A stretch of DNA of 59,295 nucleotides from Caulobacteraceae bacterium (GCA_019746095.1 JAIESL010000017.1:1-59295); one strand, 5' to 3'; shown: positions 38,540-47,770, counted from the first letter of the stretch. Translations and numbers: made by a program. The notes: a model not told the origin generated them from the letters alone.

Positions 38540-40159
38540 ATGTCCATCCGCCTGACCCGCCGCGCCGCACTGGTTTCCTCCGTGGCCGGAGCGGCCGCCC
38601 TGCCGTCGACCGGCTGGGCGCAGGTGGCGGCCAATGACAGCGCCTCGCTGGCCGATCAGGTCGACGCCTATGTGAAACGGGTCATGGCCGGTTTTCCGGA
38701 CCAGCCGGCGGTGTCGGTGGCGCTGGTCAAGGACGGCCAGGCGGTGCTGACGCGCGGCTATGGCGCGCGGTCCATCGGCGGGGCGGCGGTGAATGAGCAC
38801 ACCCTGTTCGCCATCGCCTCCAACACCAAGGCGGTGACCTGCGCCGCCCTCGCCATCCTGATCGACGAGGGCAAGGTGAAGTGGGACGAGCCGGTGCGGA
38901 CCTATCTGCCCGGCTTCAGCCTGTCCAAACCCGAGCTGAACGACATGGTCACGGTGCGCGATCTGGTCAGCCACAGGATCGGCTTCGGACTCGGCGCCGG
39001 GGACCTGCTGTTCTGGCCCAACAGCGACCGGACGCGGGCCGAGATCATGGCCGCCGTGCCCCATGTGCCGATCGAGGACAGTTTCCGGACCACCTACCAC
39101 TACTGCAACCTGATGTTCGTGGTGGCCGGCGAGGTGGTCGCGGCGGCCTCGGGCATGGCGTGGGAGGACTTCATCCAGACCCGCATCCTCGACCGGCTGG
39201 GCATGACCGAAACCCTGCCGCTGATGAGTGGGGCCGATCCGGCGAAATCGGCCCTGCCGCACGGACGGGTCGGGCCGCCGCTGCGCTACCAGGGCGAGAT
39301 GCGGACCATCGGCCAGTCGATCCAGGAGGTCTGGAACTGGTCCTCGGCGGGGGCGGCCGGCGGCTTCGTCACCACCCCGGTCGACTGGGCCAAATGGATC
39401 GCGGTGCAGCTGGCGCGCGGCGAACTGCCGGACGGGACGCGGCTGTATTCCGAAGCCCGGGCCAATGAGATGTGGCGGCCCAACATCATCATCTCCAGCT
39501 CGGCCGGGCCGACCGAGACCCTGCCCGGACGGGCCATCGCTTCGACCTATGCCACCGGCTGGCAGGTGCAGGACTATCGCGGCGAGCGGATGATCACCCA
39601 CGGCGGCGGGGCCCCCGGCTATGTCTCGGGCACGGTGCTGATCCCCGGGCGCAACGCCGGCTTCAGCTACTTCACCAATGCCGAGGAGAGCTTCCTGACC
39701 CGCGCCCTGCGCAGCGGCATCACCGACATCGTCATGGGAAAGACGGGCTTCGACTGGGTCGCGGACGGGGTTCGACTGCAGGCCGAGGGGAATGCCAAAT
39801 CGATCGAGGCCGCGACCGCGATCGACGCGAAACAGGCGGCGGGCGCACCACCGTCCCTGCCGCTGGCGGCCTATGCCGGAACCTGGCGCGACCCTTGGTA
39901 CGGCGACATCACCATCCAGGCCCGCGACCTGCAGCTGTGGCTGAGCTTCAGCCGGACCCCGGCCCTGCAGGGGCCCGTCGAGCCGTATGACGGCGACACC
40001 CTGCGGACCCGCTTCCCCGACAAGCGCGAGGAGGATGTCTTCATCACCTTCAAGCTGGAGAACGGCCGGCCCGTGTCCGCGACGATGAAGGCCGTCAGCC
40101 CGGATGCGGACTTCAGCTATGACTATCATGACCTGCGGCTGACCAAGGTAACCCGATGA
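38540..40159 (+). CDS. Serine hydrolase, class C beta-lactamase fold
   Basis: A 539-residue exported hydrolase. Tat-like signal LTRRAALVSSVAGAA at residues 5-19. The active-site S94-x-x-K97 (SNTK), Y188-x-N190 (YCN) and a THGGG motif give the beta-lactamase/DD-peptidase/esterase-type site. A C-terminal extension (about 440-539, YAGTWRDPWYGDITI) resembles DUF3471, common on such hydrolases. Substrate unknown: peptide, ester or D-amino-acid compounds. ATGA overlap with the next TPR gene. Confidence 0.88.
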   Translation: MSIRLTRRAALVSSVAGAAALPSTGWAQVAANDSASLADQVDAYVKRVMAGFPDQPAVSVALVKDGQAVLTRGYGARSIGGAAVNEHTLFAIASNTKAVTCAALAILIDEGKVKWDEPVRTYLPGFSLSKPELNDMVTVRDLVSHRIGFGLGAGDLLFWPNSDRTRAEIMAAVPHVPIEDSFRTTYHYCNLMFVVAGEVVAAASGMAWEDFIQTRILDRLGMTETLPLMSGADPAKSALPHGRVGPPLRYQGEMRTIGQSIQEVWNWSSAGAAGGFVTTPVDWAKWIAVQLARGELPDGTRLYSEARANEMWRPNIIISSSAGPTETLPGRAIASTYATGWQVQDYRGERMITHGGGAPGYVSGTVLIPGRNAGFSYFTNAEESFLTRALRSGITDIVMGKTGFDWVADGVRLQAEGNAKSIEAATAIDAKQAAGAPPSLPLAAYAGTWRDPWYGDITIQARDLQLWLSFSRTPALQGPVEPYDGDTLRTRFPDKREEDVFITFKLENGRPVSATMKAVSPDADFSYDYHDLRLTKVTR

Positions 40160-41016
40160 TCGAACTCGCATTCATCCTGGCGCTCGCCACCGGGTCGTCA
40201 CAGGTCCAGGAGGTTCCCCCGCCGCCGGCCTGCCGGGGGGCGTTCGAGACCGTCGACTGGCAGGCCTGCGCCGACGCCGCGGGGCAAGGGACACCGGCCT
40301 ATGCCTTGGCCATGATCAACCTGGGCACCCGGGCCTATATCGAAGGCGACTACGCCTCGGCCATGAGCTTCTACGACAAGGCCCAGCAGCCGGGTCAGTC
40401 GATCCGGTCGGACCTCATCTTCCACACCTTCCGCGGCGACACCTACCGGCACACCGGTCGTGAGGCCGAGGCCCTGGCGGACGCACGTCTGGCCTGGTTG
40501 ATGCTGATCGAGGATCCGTCGGTAGCGGGCGATCCGCGGGACCGGCGGCCGATCGACGACGGGCTTCGCTTCTTCGTGCTGGTGCGGATCCTCGGCATCC
40601 TGAAGACGGGTGACGCGGCGCTCTTCGAGCCGGCCCGCGCGATGTTCATCGCCCTGCCCGCGGAAAGCGCCGAAGACCTGAGTAACCGGGCGGGTGCACT
40701 GGAGCGGCTCGGCGAATTCGACGCCGCCCTCGTCGACAGCAAGCGCGCCGTCGATCTGCAGCCGGACGATCCGGGCGCGCTGAACAACCACTGCTACATC
40801 CTGATCCGGGCCGGACAGGCGGAAAGGGGTCTGCCCTATTGCGAGCGGGCGGTCGCACTGGTCCCCGAGGTCGCCCCCGTAAGGCATTCCTATGCCTCGG
40901 CGCTTGCGGCGCTGGGACGATGCGGGGACGCCGATCGCCAGCTGGCCGAGGCGCGGCGTCTCGACCCGAGCGGTGCCCTCTACCGGCAGCCGCTTGCCTG
41001 CACGCCCAAGCCCTGA
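40156..41016 (+). CDS. TPR-repeat protein, exported
   Basis: A 286-residue protein with a short hydrophobic N-terminus (MIELAFILALATG) that may be a signal peptide, then tetratricopeptide-like helices: YALAMINLGTRAYIEGDYASAMSFYDKA, SNRAGALERLGEFDAALVDSKRAVDLQPDD, NNHCYILIRAGQAERGLPYCERAVAL and a final ASALAALGRCGDADRQLAEARRLDPSG (each quoted only in part as motif). A scaffold for protein binding; partners unknown. Coupled to the upstream hydrolase by ATGA. Converges on an SPFH-like gene 12 bases beyond. Confidence 0.75.
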   Translation: MIELAFILALATGSSQVQEVPPPPACRGAFETVDWQACADAAGQGTPAYALAMINLGTRAYIEGDYASAMSFYDKAQQPGQSIRSDLIFHTFRGDTYRHTGREAEALADARLAWLMLIEDPSVAGDPRDRRPIDDGLRFFVLVRILGILKTGDAALFEPARAMFIALPAESAEDLSNRAGALERLGEFDAALVDSKRAVDLQPDDPGALNNHCYILIRAGQAERGLPYCERAVALVPEVAPVRHSYASALAALGRCGDADRQLAEARRLDPSGALYRQPLACTPKP

Positions 41017-41028
41017 CGGCGGTCAGCC

Positions 41029-41439
41029 CTACTCGGTCTGGCGGCGCGAGACCCGGCCCGCCTCGAGGACGGGCATGCCGGCCTCGGTGGGGATGTAGAT
41101 GGTTTCGCGGCCGGCCTTGCCCGCGGTTTCCTTGAGCATGTCGATATAGGCCCAGCGCAGGTAGTTCTCCGGCCCGCCGAGGCTTTCAGCCATGATGCGG
41201 TTGGCCTCATTGGTGCCGCGGGCGCGGGCGACCTCGGCCTGGGCGGTCAGTTGGGCCGAGTCGAGGGCGGCCTGGGCCTCGAGCACGCGGATGCGGCGAT
41301 CCTGGACGGCCTGTTCATAGGCGGCCTTGCCCTGCATCTGCTTGGAGTAAACGTTGTAGGTCGGCAGGCCGATCATGACGACGGCCAGGACGATGACGAC
41401 TGCGATGACCGAGCCGATGGTGATGCTGACGCCGCGCAT
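41029..41439 (-). CDS. Short membrane protein resembling the C-terminal part of SPFH/HflK proteins
   Basis: A 136-residue protein with one membrane helix at about 4-26 (VIAVVIVLAVVMIGLP), a basic/acidic coiled-coil region with RVLEAQAALDSAQLTAQAEVARARGTNEANRIMAES and the ending YLRWAYIDMLKETAGKAGRETIYIP. That helical stretch and ending resemble the C-terminal part of HflK/prohibitin-type SPFH proteins, but the SPFH core itself is absent. It could form membrane oligomers. The ATG at 41439 was chosen over an upstream in-frame ATG because the family begins MRGVSI-like here. Confidence 0.6.
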   Translation of the reverse strand: MRGVSITIGSVIAVVIVLAVVMIGLPTYNVYSKQMQGKAAYEQAVQDRRIRVLEAQAALDSAQLTAQAEVARARGTNEANRIMAESLGGPENYLRWAYIDMLKETAGKAGRETIYIPTEAGMPVLEAGRVSRRQTE

Positions 41440-41502
41440 GAGAACCTCCTGACAGGGCGGGACCATCCCGCCGTGCGAGATTCACGGTCCGGGCGATCCG
41501 GG

Positions 41503-42729
41503 TCAAGGGCGGTGTGACGGGCGCGGGTCCAGCAGCAGGCCCGAAACGGTGGCCGCCAGCAGGCGCGGCGACAGCGGCAGCCGCGACACCTTGCCCAGGA
41601 TATGGTCGCGGACCCAGGGCAGAACCCGGCCGTCGGCCTGGTAGAAGGGGGTGAAGCCGAGACTGAGGGCCTGATAGAGCCGCACATGCCACCGGCGCGT
41701 GGCGGCATAGGCGGACAGGGCCTCCGACAGATCGGTATGCGACGCCAGGACCCCGGCCAGGCTCCAGGCATCGAGCAGGCCCATATTGACCCCCTGGCCC
41801 AGCTGCGGACTGGTCGAATGAGCCGCGTCGCCGATGATCGCCAGCCGGTCGGCGACGGGGCGGGTCAGGGTGTGATGGCCGTAGCGGGCGAGGGTCAGCT
41901 GGTCCGGGTCGGTGAAGGTCTCCAGCAGGCCGGCGGTCTCGGGCCAGAGGGTCCGGACTCCGGCCTTCCAGGCGTCGAGGCCGGCACCCCGCCAGGCGGC
42001 ATGGTCTTCGGTCCGCAGGCTCCAGAAGAAGGTGGCGAGGCGATCCGGGCTGCCGGGCCGGGCCCCGACCGGCAGGACGCCGACCATCTTGGAGGCGCCG
42101 CGGTAGACCTGTTGCAGGGCGCGGGGGTCGAAGGGCTCGCCCGGCCAGGGCACGGTGCCCCACAGGGCCCCCCAGGCCAGCGGGCGCGGCGCGGCCCCGA
42201 GGCCGGCGGCGATCCGCGAGCGCGCACCGGAGGCGTCGATGACCAGGTCGAAGGCCGGGGTGGAGCGACCGCGCGCGTCCGTCACCCGGCCCGCCTCGGC
42301 GGCGACCATCTCGCGGCCGGTCTCGAACCGGATACCGGCCTCGAGACAGGCCCGGTGAAGGACGTCGAACAGGGCCGCCCGGTGGACACCGAGCGCGAGT
42401 CGCGGGCGATGCAGGTCGTCGTAGCGGACATCCAGGACGATGCGGCCGCGCCGGGCCTCGCGTCCGAAGATGTGGTCGATCGGCTGGGCCATGGCCTCGA
42501 CCGCCGGGGTCAGGCCGAGGGCATCGAGCACTGCCAGCCCGGTCGGCTGGAGCATGAAGCCGGCCCCGACCGGCCCGGCCTGTTCGAACCGCTCGAAGAC
42601 GACGACATCCCGCCCCTGCCGCGCCAGCATGAGGGCTCCCGCGAGGCCGGACGGACCCGCACCGACGATGGCAATTTTGTCGGGCCGCGGTCGTCGGCCC
42701 TTCGGGACCTCCCGATCCGACGCGGGCAT
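41503..42729 (-). CDS. FAD-dependent monooxygenase, aromatic-hydroxylase type
   Basis: A 408-residue flavoprotein. GAGPSG (about 23-28) is the FAD-binding turn, DLVIDASGARS the DG-type motif, and IIGDAAHSTSPQLGQGVNMGL the GD motif of class A flavin monooxygenases (p-hydroxybenzoate hydroxylase or UbiH-like). Substrate unknown. It follows the DUF4893 lipoprotein gene by two bases on the same strand. Confidence 0.85.
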   Translation of the reverse strand: MPASDREVPKGRRPRPDKIAIVGAGPSGLAGALMLARQGRDVVVFERFEQAGPVGAGFMLQPTGLAVLDALGLTPAVEAMAQPIDHIFGREARRGRIVLDVRYDDLHRPRLALGVHRAALFDVLHRACLEAGIRFETGREMVAAEAGRVTDARGRSTPAFDLVIDASGARSRIAAGLGAAPRPLAWGALWGTVPWPGEPFDPRALQQVYRGASKMVGVLPVGARPGSPDRLATFFWSLRTEDHAAWRGAGLDAWKAGVRTLWPETAGLLETFTDPDQLTLARYGHHTLTRPVADRLAIIGDAAHSTSPQLGQGVNMGLLDAWSLAGVLASHTDLSEALSAYAATRRWHVRLYQALSLGFTPFYQADGRVLPWVRDHILGKVSRLPLSPRLLAATVSGLLLDPRPSHRP

Positions 42730-42731
42730 GC

Positions 42732-43403
42732 TCAGCCGGGCACCAGTTCGATCAGGTCGAGGTTGGACTCGGCCTGGGGCCAGGGGATGACCAGCCGCCA
42801 GCGGCGGTCACCGATCCGTTCCAGGACGGCGATCAGGTCGCGGTCGGGCCTCTGGCCGTAGGAGTTGGCGGGCGGCTCCTCGGCCAGGGCGAGGGAGCCC
42901 AGCATGACCATCTGGCGGTCGTTCTCGGGGAACAGCAGGCCCCCGGGGCGCTGGCTGCCGGTCACCTTGGAAAATTTCAGCCCGTTCGGCGTCGCTTCGA
43001 TGCGGCAGGCGAACCAGCCGTAGACGACAAAGCCGAGGCCTTCCTCGCCGCCCTGGGAGCCCAGTTTGACGGTGCGGCAGCGATAGTCGCCGGGCGGGGG
43101 CGCAACAGGGGCGCGCGCGGCGCGGGGGTCAATCAGGTCGCCGAGACCGGTCAGGTCACCCGAGCCGGGCTGGCGGCGCGCCTGCTGCAGGGCCAGGGAC
43201 CAGGCGGCCTCGCGGCGGCTGTAGCGGTCGCGGTCACCGGCGGTGACGATGCCGCGCCAGTCGCGCAGGGCGACCGGACCACCGGTCCCGCCGGGCGGCG
43301 GCGGAGGGGGTGGCGGCGTGGAGGCGCAAGCAGCCAGGACGAGACTGGCCAGAAGACTCGTGGCCACAAAACTCAGGGCCGTCGGCCGCAAGAGGCGGGA
43401 CAT
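42732..43403 (-). CDS. DUF4893-like lipoprotein
   Basis: A 223-residue predicted lipoprotein with lipobox LAAC (cysteine at about residue 26), then a polyproline stretch (eight P), and WRGIVTAGDRDRYSRREAAWSLAL, GDYRCRTVKLG, GFVVYGWFACRIE and RRWRLVIPWPQAESNLDLIELVPG. This matches DUF4893, exported proteins of unknown function in sphingomonads and Caulobacterales. The ATG at 43403 gives the lipoprotein signal. Two bases before the FAD monooxygenase, probably one operon. Confidence 0.78.
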   Translation of the reverse strand: MSRLLRPTALSFVATSLLASLVLAACASTPPPPPPPPGGTGGPVALRDWRGIVTAGDRDRYSRREAAWSLALQQARRQPGSGDLTGLGDLIDPRAARAPVAPPPGDYRCRTVKLGSQGGEEGLGFVVYGWFACRIEATPNGLKFSKVTGSQRPGGLLFPENDRQMVMLGSLALAEEPPANSYGQRPDRDLIAVLERIGDRRWRLVIPWPQAESNLDLIELVPG

Positions 43404-43489
43404 GGGCGCTCCGGAACAGGTCGGGGCGTTCTTTGGGCCAGTCATGGACGGTCGCGTCAAGCGGGCTCGCGTCGTAAGCGGCGGGCCGG

Positions 43490-44455
43490 TCAGTCCTCGG
43501 CGGGGGCCTCGGCCTTGCGGCGCGGAGCGCGGCGTTTGGGCGCGGGTGCCCCGTCGTCCGCAGCGGCCTCGACGACGTCCGGCACCGCGGCCGGGGCCGG
43601 GGCGGTCGAACGGGTCAGGAAGCCCGGCAGGGCCGCGGGACCATCGTCGGTGGCCACGCCGGCATCACGGCGGGGCTTGCGCTCGGGGCGTTCGGCGCGC
43701 GCGGGCCGCTCAGCGCGTTCGGCGCGGACCTCGGGCGCAGCCTCGGCCGGTTCGGCCGTCGGGGCGTCGCCCTCGGGACGGGGCTCGCCGCCTTCGCGTT
43801 CAAAGCGGGCGTTGCGTTCCTGCTGGCGGCGCTCCCAGCGCTCGCGACGGGTCTCGCGGCGGCTGCCGTCGGCGTTGAAGCCGCCGTCGTTCTCGGGACG
43901 GGGCTCGCGCGGTTCGCGGTCCTGCCGCGGCTGGTCGTCGCGGTCGCGCCATTCACGGCGGGGCTGTTCGGCCTGACGGTCATGGGGACGATCGTTCGAG
44001 CGATCGTTCTGGCGTTCCTCGGCCTCGCGCTGGCGGGCCTCGATCTGGGCGAGGCGGTCGGCCTCGACCTTTTCGGCCGCCATGATGGCGGCTGCCTGGG
44101 CCCCGGTCTCGTCCTCGAAATCGATGTCGAAGCCCTGGCCGGCCAGTTCGCGCTGGGCGATCTCGGAGACGGGGCGCGAGGGCTGGAGGGCACGCAGGAC
44201 GCGGAAATAGTGTTCGGCGTGCTGGGTGTAGTTCTCGGCCAGGACGCGGTCGCCGGCGGCCGAGGCGTCGCGCGCCAGCTGCATGTAGCGTTCATAGACG
44301 GTCTGGGCATTGCCGCGGACCTTGATGTTCTCGGGGCCCTGGGAATCCCACGAACGGTTGGGATTGGTGGCATTGGCATTGCTGCCGCCGCCGCTGCCGC
44401 CGCCGGGCTTCCTGTTGCGTCCGCGCTGACGCTTCATGCCCTTGAAATCTCTCAT
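43490..44455 (-). CDS. DUF4167 protein, basic and low-complexity
   Basis: A 321-residue alphaproteobacterial protein. The N-terminus is very basic (MKRQRGRNRKPGG), followed by the conserved core SWDSQGPENIKVRGNAQTVYERYMQLARDA and ENYTQHAEHYFRVL (quoted in pieces), the DUF4167 domain at about 35-100. The remainder is R/E/D-rich low complexity with RRAPRRK near the end. Function unknown; composition suggests nucleic-acid or ribosome association. An internal ATG at 44437 is an alternative start. It normally stands beside prmC, as here. Confidence 0.82.
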   Translation of the reverse strand: MRDFKGMKRQRGRNRKPGGGSGGGSNANATNPNRSWDSQGPENIKVRGNAQTVYERYMQLARDASAAGDRVLAENYTQHAEHYFRVLRALQPSRPVSEIAQRELAGQGFDIDFEDETGAQAAAIMAAEKVEADRLAQIEARQREAEERQNDRSNDRPHDRQAEQPRREWRDRDDQPRQDREPREPRPENDGGFNADGSRRETRRERWERRQQERNARFEREGGEPRPEGDAPTAEPAEAAPEVRAERAERPARAERPERKPRRDAGVATDDGPAALPGFLTRSTAPAPAAVPDVVEAAADDGAPAPKRRAPRRKAEAPAED

Positions 44456-44769
44456 CGGACGATACCGTGCTTTTTATGAGGGACGGTCCGGGGCGTTGGC
44501 CGCCGGTGCTGTCCGTTGGGTCGTTCCGCTTCGTTCCGGGGCCAATCCCCGCTGACGATGTGATCGGAAATACGTCGCCGCCCCGTGGTCCGCCCGGCCG
44601 ATCTGGCCAGACCTTCACATGCCCTGAGCGCGCGTGGATGGGCCGGAAACGGACCAAGGCGTGCGTTTTGGGTGGGAGACAGACGAAGACTTAGCGCGGG
44701 CCGGGCCGGTTTCCAAGGGGTTTGTTGGCGCGCCCGCCACCGCCCCTCCTCCCCCGCCGGGGGGCAGGG
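44456..44769. other. Stretch without a convincing gene
   Basis: About 314 bases between DUF4167 and the prmC stop. It should hold the DUF4167 promoter. A C-rich/G-rich hairpin lies just downstream of prmC (CCCCC at 44751-44755 against the G-run at 44759-44764), similar in core to the element hairpin at 47731-47757. The plus-strand open frames here are proline- and arginine-rich and match nothing I know. Confidence 0.55.
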
Positions 44770-45648
44770 CTACATCTTCGGGATCGGGTTTGTCCGGGGG
44801 TCCGGGCCGTTGGTGACCACGCGGTCGCGGTCGGACAGGTCCTTGACGACGATGACGCCTTCGAAGCCCGCGGCCTCGAACAGGGCCTTGACCTGCGGGC
44901 CCTGGTCCCAGCCGATCTCGACGGCGAAGATGCCGTCCGGGCGAAGGATGCGGCGGATCTCGGGGGCCAGTTCGCGATAGGCCACGAGGCCGTCGGGGCC
45001 GCCGTCCAGGGCCAGATGCGGGTCATGCTCGCGGACCTCGGGGTCGAGGCCGGGTATGTCGCCCGAAGGAATATAGGGCGGGTTGGAGACCACCAGGTCG
45101 AAGCTGTCGTCGCCGAAGCCCGCGGCCCATTCGGTGCGCAGGAAGGTGGCGCGGTTGTCGAGTTCGAGGTTGGTCGCATTCTCCCGGGCCACGGCCAGGG
45201 CCTCGAAGGAGATGTCGGTGCCGACGCCGCGGGCTCCGGCGCGCTCGGCCAGGGTGGCCAGCAGGATGGCGCCGGAGCCGGTGCCGAGATCGATCATCTC
45301 GAAGGCCTGGTGCGGCGGATAGGCCAGCATGACGACATCGAGGATGGCCTCGGTGTCCGGGCGGGGGCTGAGCACGTCGGGGGTGACGTTCAGCATGATC
45401 TTCCAGAAGCCCTTCCTGCCGAGGATGCGCGAGACCGGCTCGCGGCGCAGGCGGCGTTCGATGAAGGCGTCGAGCGTGGCCTGCTGGTCCGGCGTCACGG
45501 GGCGATAGGGGTCGGTCAGGATGTCGGTGCGGGTCGCACCGGTGGCGACCTCCAGCAGCAGGCGGGCGTCGATCGAGGGACTGTCGATGCGGCCGGCCTT
45601 GAGCGTCGCTGTGGCGGCCTTCCAGGCCGTGACGAGCGTTTGGGTCAT
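44770..45648 (-). CDS. prmC: Peptide chain release factor N5-glutamine methyltransferase
   Basis: A 292-residue SAM-dependent enzyme that methylates the glutamine of the GGQ motif in RF1 and RF2. MIDLGTGSGAILLATLAE is the SAM-binding motif and SNPPYIPSGDI the N/D-PPY catalytic motif. The N-terminal helical domain (to about residue 75) ends in SRILGRKGFW. Its substrate RF1 is encoded at 47771-48838 on the same strand. The ATG overlaps the stop of the MOSC gene by four bases. Confidence 0.95.
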   Translation of the reverse strand: MTQTLVTAWKAATATLKAGRIDSPSIDARLLLEVATGATRTDILTDPYRPVTPDQQATLDAFIERRLRREPVSRILGRKGFWKIMLNVTPDVLSPRPDTEAILDVVMLAYPPHQAFEMIDLGTGSGAILLATLAERAGARGVGTDISFEALAVARENATNLELDNRATFLRTEWAAGFGDDSFDLVVSNPPYIPSGDIPGLDPEVREHDPHLALDGGPDGLVAYRELAPEIRRILRPDGIFAVEIGWDQGPQVKALFEAAGFEGVIVVKDLSDRDRVVTNGPDPRTNPIPKM

Positions 45649-46433
45649 TTGATCTCCACGCGATCACCGACGCGCACCGCACCGCCCGCGGCAAGGGTCG
45701 CATACAGGCCGAACCAGCGGTGGCCATAGAGGCCGAACAGCGCCGGGACCAGATCGAAATCGCGCTCGCCCGTGTCCGGATCCACATGGGCCGCGGCGCA
45801 ACGGACGATCGGTTTGACCCCGCGCAGGCGCGCCGCGCCGAGGGTCAGGTCGCGGTCGCTGCACTCGTTCTCGATCCAGGCCGGCCAGCCCTCGATCCAG
45901 ACATTGGCGCGAAAGCGGCGCGGATCGACCGGGCGGCCGACGCGGGCCTCGAAATCGCGCACGCTGGCCAGATTGAGCAGGGAGATGCGCCCAAGCGGGT
46001 GATCCGTAAACCGGTGGTCGAGCCCCTCGGCCGAGACCAGCCGCAAGGGGCCGGCGACGGCGTCGCCCAGCACATCCGTCAGCCAGGCCGTGAAAAAGTC
46101 GGACGACCGGGGATCGTCGACGGAAAACGAGATCGAGCCGTGATCATCCGAGACGGCATCCATCATCCGGGTGGCTTCATTCCAGCGCGTCCGGATTCCG
46201 GCGACCTCGGCGGTGCGCATCAGGACGGTGAATTTCTGCTTGGGCAGGTGTTCGGGCGCGTCGCGGTCGAAGCCCGAGGGGCCGTCCTCGACAGCGAATA
46301 TCCGGTCACCGGGGAACCAGCCGCCGGTCGGCAGTTCGACGCGGTCCAACGGCTCGGGCGTGAAGCCCTTGACCGGGTAGCGCCACATGGCGGCCACGGT
46401 ACCGGCAGCAGAAGAAATTGGCAGCTCGACCAT
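45645..46433 (-). CDS. MOSC-domain protein
   Basis: A 262-residue protein with an N-terminal beta-barrel (MWRYPVKGFTPEPLDRVEL, GDRIFAVEDGPSGFDRDAPEHLPKQKF in part) and a C-terminal MOSC domain (FRANVWIEGWPAWIENEC, RGVKPIVRCAAAHVDPDTGERD). MOSC proteins transfer or carry sulfur for molybdenum cofactor enzymes. The MOSC cysteine is plausibly C in PIVRCAAAHVD. The ATG at 46433 was chosen because the conserved barrel starts soon after. Coupled to prmC by ATGA and divergent from yihY. Confidence 0.82.
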   Translation of the reverse strand: MVELPISSAAGTVAAMWRYPVKGFTPEPLDRVELPTGGWFPGDRIFAVEDGPSGFDRDAPEHLPKQKFTVLMRTAEVAGIRTRWNEATRMMDAVSDDHGSISFSVDDPRSSDFFTAWLTDVLGDAVAGPLRLVSAEGLDHRFTDHPLGRISLLNLASVRDFEARVGRPVDPRRFRANVWIEGWPAWIENECSDRDLTLGAARLRGVKPIVRCAAAHVDPDTGERDFDLVPALFGLYGHRWFGLYATLAAGGAVRVGDRVEIK

Positions 46434-46498
46434 GGCGTTTCGTGCCGTACCATGGCCCGCTGTGCAAGCGGCGGAACACAGGCACCGAAGGAGCCGTT

Positions 46499-47722
46499 GT
46501 GGGCGGGATGCGGGGCAGACCGAAAAAGGCCGGAGGTATCGGCGTCCGGGGTGTGTTCGGCGCCATCGTCGGCGGACTGGCGGCCGGGGCCGTGGCCGCG
46601 CACCTGCTGTACAGCCGCGGGCACAGAATCGGCCTGGACCTGCGCAAGGAACGGCCGGAGCCCCCGCGCCCGCCGACGCCCGAGGAGCTGGATGCAAGGG
46701 AACCCGGCCGCGGACGGCTGGCGCAGCGGCCCGAGCACATTCCGCACAAGGGCTGGACCGACATCTTCTGGCGGCTGGGCATGTCCTATTTCGGGGACCG
46801 GATCGGCTTCCTCTCGGGCGGTGTGACCTTTTTCGTCATGCTGTCCCTGTTCCCGACCCTGGCGGCCTTTGTGACCCTCTATGGCCTGTTCGCCGATCCG
46901 GCGGACGCCTGGGCCCGGCTGCAGTTCCTCTATTCCTTCCTGCCCCCGGGCGTGGCGCAGTTCCTCGGGGCCGAGATGCAGCGGCTGGCGGGGAACACCA
47001 CCACCACCCTGACCTTCACCCTTGTCTGGACCCTGGCCCTGTCCCTGTGGAGCGCCAATGGCGCGATCAAGGTGCTCTTCTACGGACTGAACGTCGCCTA
47101 TCACGAGGTCGAACGGCGAAACTTCATCCGGTACAATCTGATGTGCATGGGGTTCACCGTCTCCGGAATGCTGGCGGTGCTGCTGTCCGCAGGGCTGGTG
47201 GTGGGCGTGCCGGTGGTGCTGGGCGTCCTCGGCCTGGCCGATGAATGGGCCCATCTGGCGCCGTTGCGCTGGCCCGTCCTGCTGCTGGTCTATGTCGCGA
47301 TCCTGACGGTCATCTACCGCCATGGACCGTGCCGGCAGAAGGCACGGCTGCGCTGGCTGACCCCCGGGGCCGTCTTCGCGGCCCTGCTCAGCCTCGCCCT
47401 GTCGCTGATCTTCAGCTGGTATCTGCAGACCTTCGTCCGTACGGCCTACTACGGCCCCCTGGCGGCGATGATGGGCTTCCTGCTGTGGACCTGGCTGACG
47501 GTGCAGATCGTGCTGATGGGGGCCGAGCTGAACGCCGAGATCGAGCATCAGACGGCAGTCGACACCACCACCGGCCCGCCCCTGGCGATCGGTGAGCGCG
47601 GGGCGGTGGTCGCCGATACGGTGGGGCCGAAGCGGGGTTCGCCGGCGGCCCTGGCCTTTACGCTGAAATACGCCGAGGCGCTGTCGGACCGGCTGCTGAG
47701 GCGGAGAATTCGGAAGAGGTGA
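46499..47722 (+). CDS. YihY/BrkB-family inner-membrane protein
   Basis: A 407-residue protein with a long positively charged leader and a first hydrophobic stretch (VFGAIVGGLAAGAVAAHLL), then the YihY domain: DRIGFLSGGVTFFVMLSLFPTLAAF, SANGAIKVLFYGLNVAYHEVE, and five or six further helices. Function unknown. I used the GTG at 46499 because AAGGAG stands five bases before it; an ATG at 46508 is the other option. The family usually starts nearer to the first YihY helix, so the leader is an extension. Confidence 0.85.
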   Translation: MGGMRGRPKKAGGIGVRGVFGAIVGGLAAGAVAAHLLYSRGHRIGLDLRKERPEPPRPPTPEELDAREPGRGRLAQRPEHIPHKGWTDIFWRLGMSYFGDRIGFLSGGVTFFVMLSLFPTLAAFVTLYGLFADPADAWARLQFLYSFLPPGVAQFLGAEMQRLAGNTTTTLTFTLVWTLALSLWSANGAIKVLFYGLNVAYHEVERRNFIRYNLMCMGFTVSGMLAVLLSAGLVVGVPVVLGVLGLADEWAHLAPLRWPVLLLVYVAILTVIYRHGPCRQKARLRWLTPGAVFAALLSLALSLIFSWYLQTFVRTAYYGPLAAMMGFLLWTWLTVQIVLMGAELNAEIEHQTAVDTTTGPPLAIGERGAVVADTVGPKRGSPAALAFTLKYAEALSDRLLRRRIRKR

Positions 47723-47730
47723 ATTGCGGT

Positions 47731-47757
47731 TCTCCCTCCCCCGCCGGGGGAGGGAGA
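47731..47757. terminator. Twelve-pair hairpin between convergent genes
   Basis: TCTCCCTCCCCC (47731-47742), loop GCC, GGGGGAGGGAGA (47746-47757): perfect. It lies between the yihY stop and the prfA stop, so it may end both transcripts, though it has no U-run. The core CTCCCTCCCC is the same as the ends of the element at 28365-28509. Confidence 0.55.
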
Positions 47758-47770
47758 TGTCTGGGCTTCT

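Noticed and set aside
38504..40171. A 555-codon minus-strand frame opposite the serine hydrolase
   Set aside because: The hydrolase carries all catalytic motifs; the minus frame is a compositional shadow without domains.
44467..44694. Plus-strand 75-codon frame between DUF4167 and prmC
   Set aside because: No ribosome site, no family; rich in proline, glycine and arginine as other shadow frames are.
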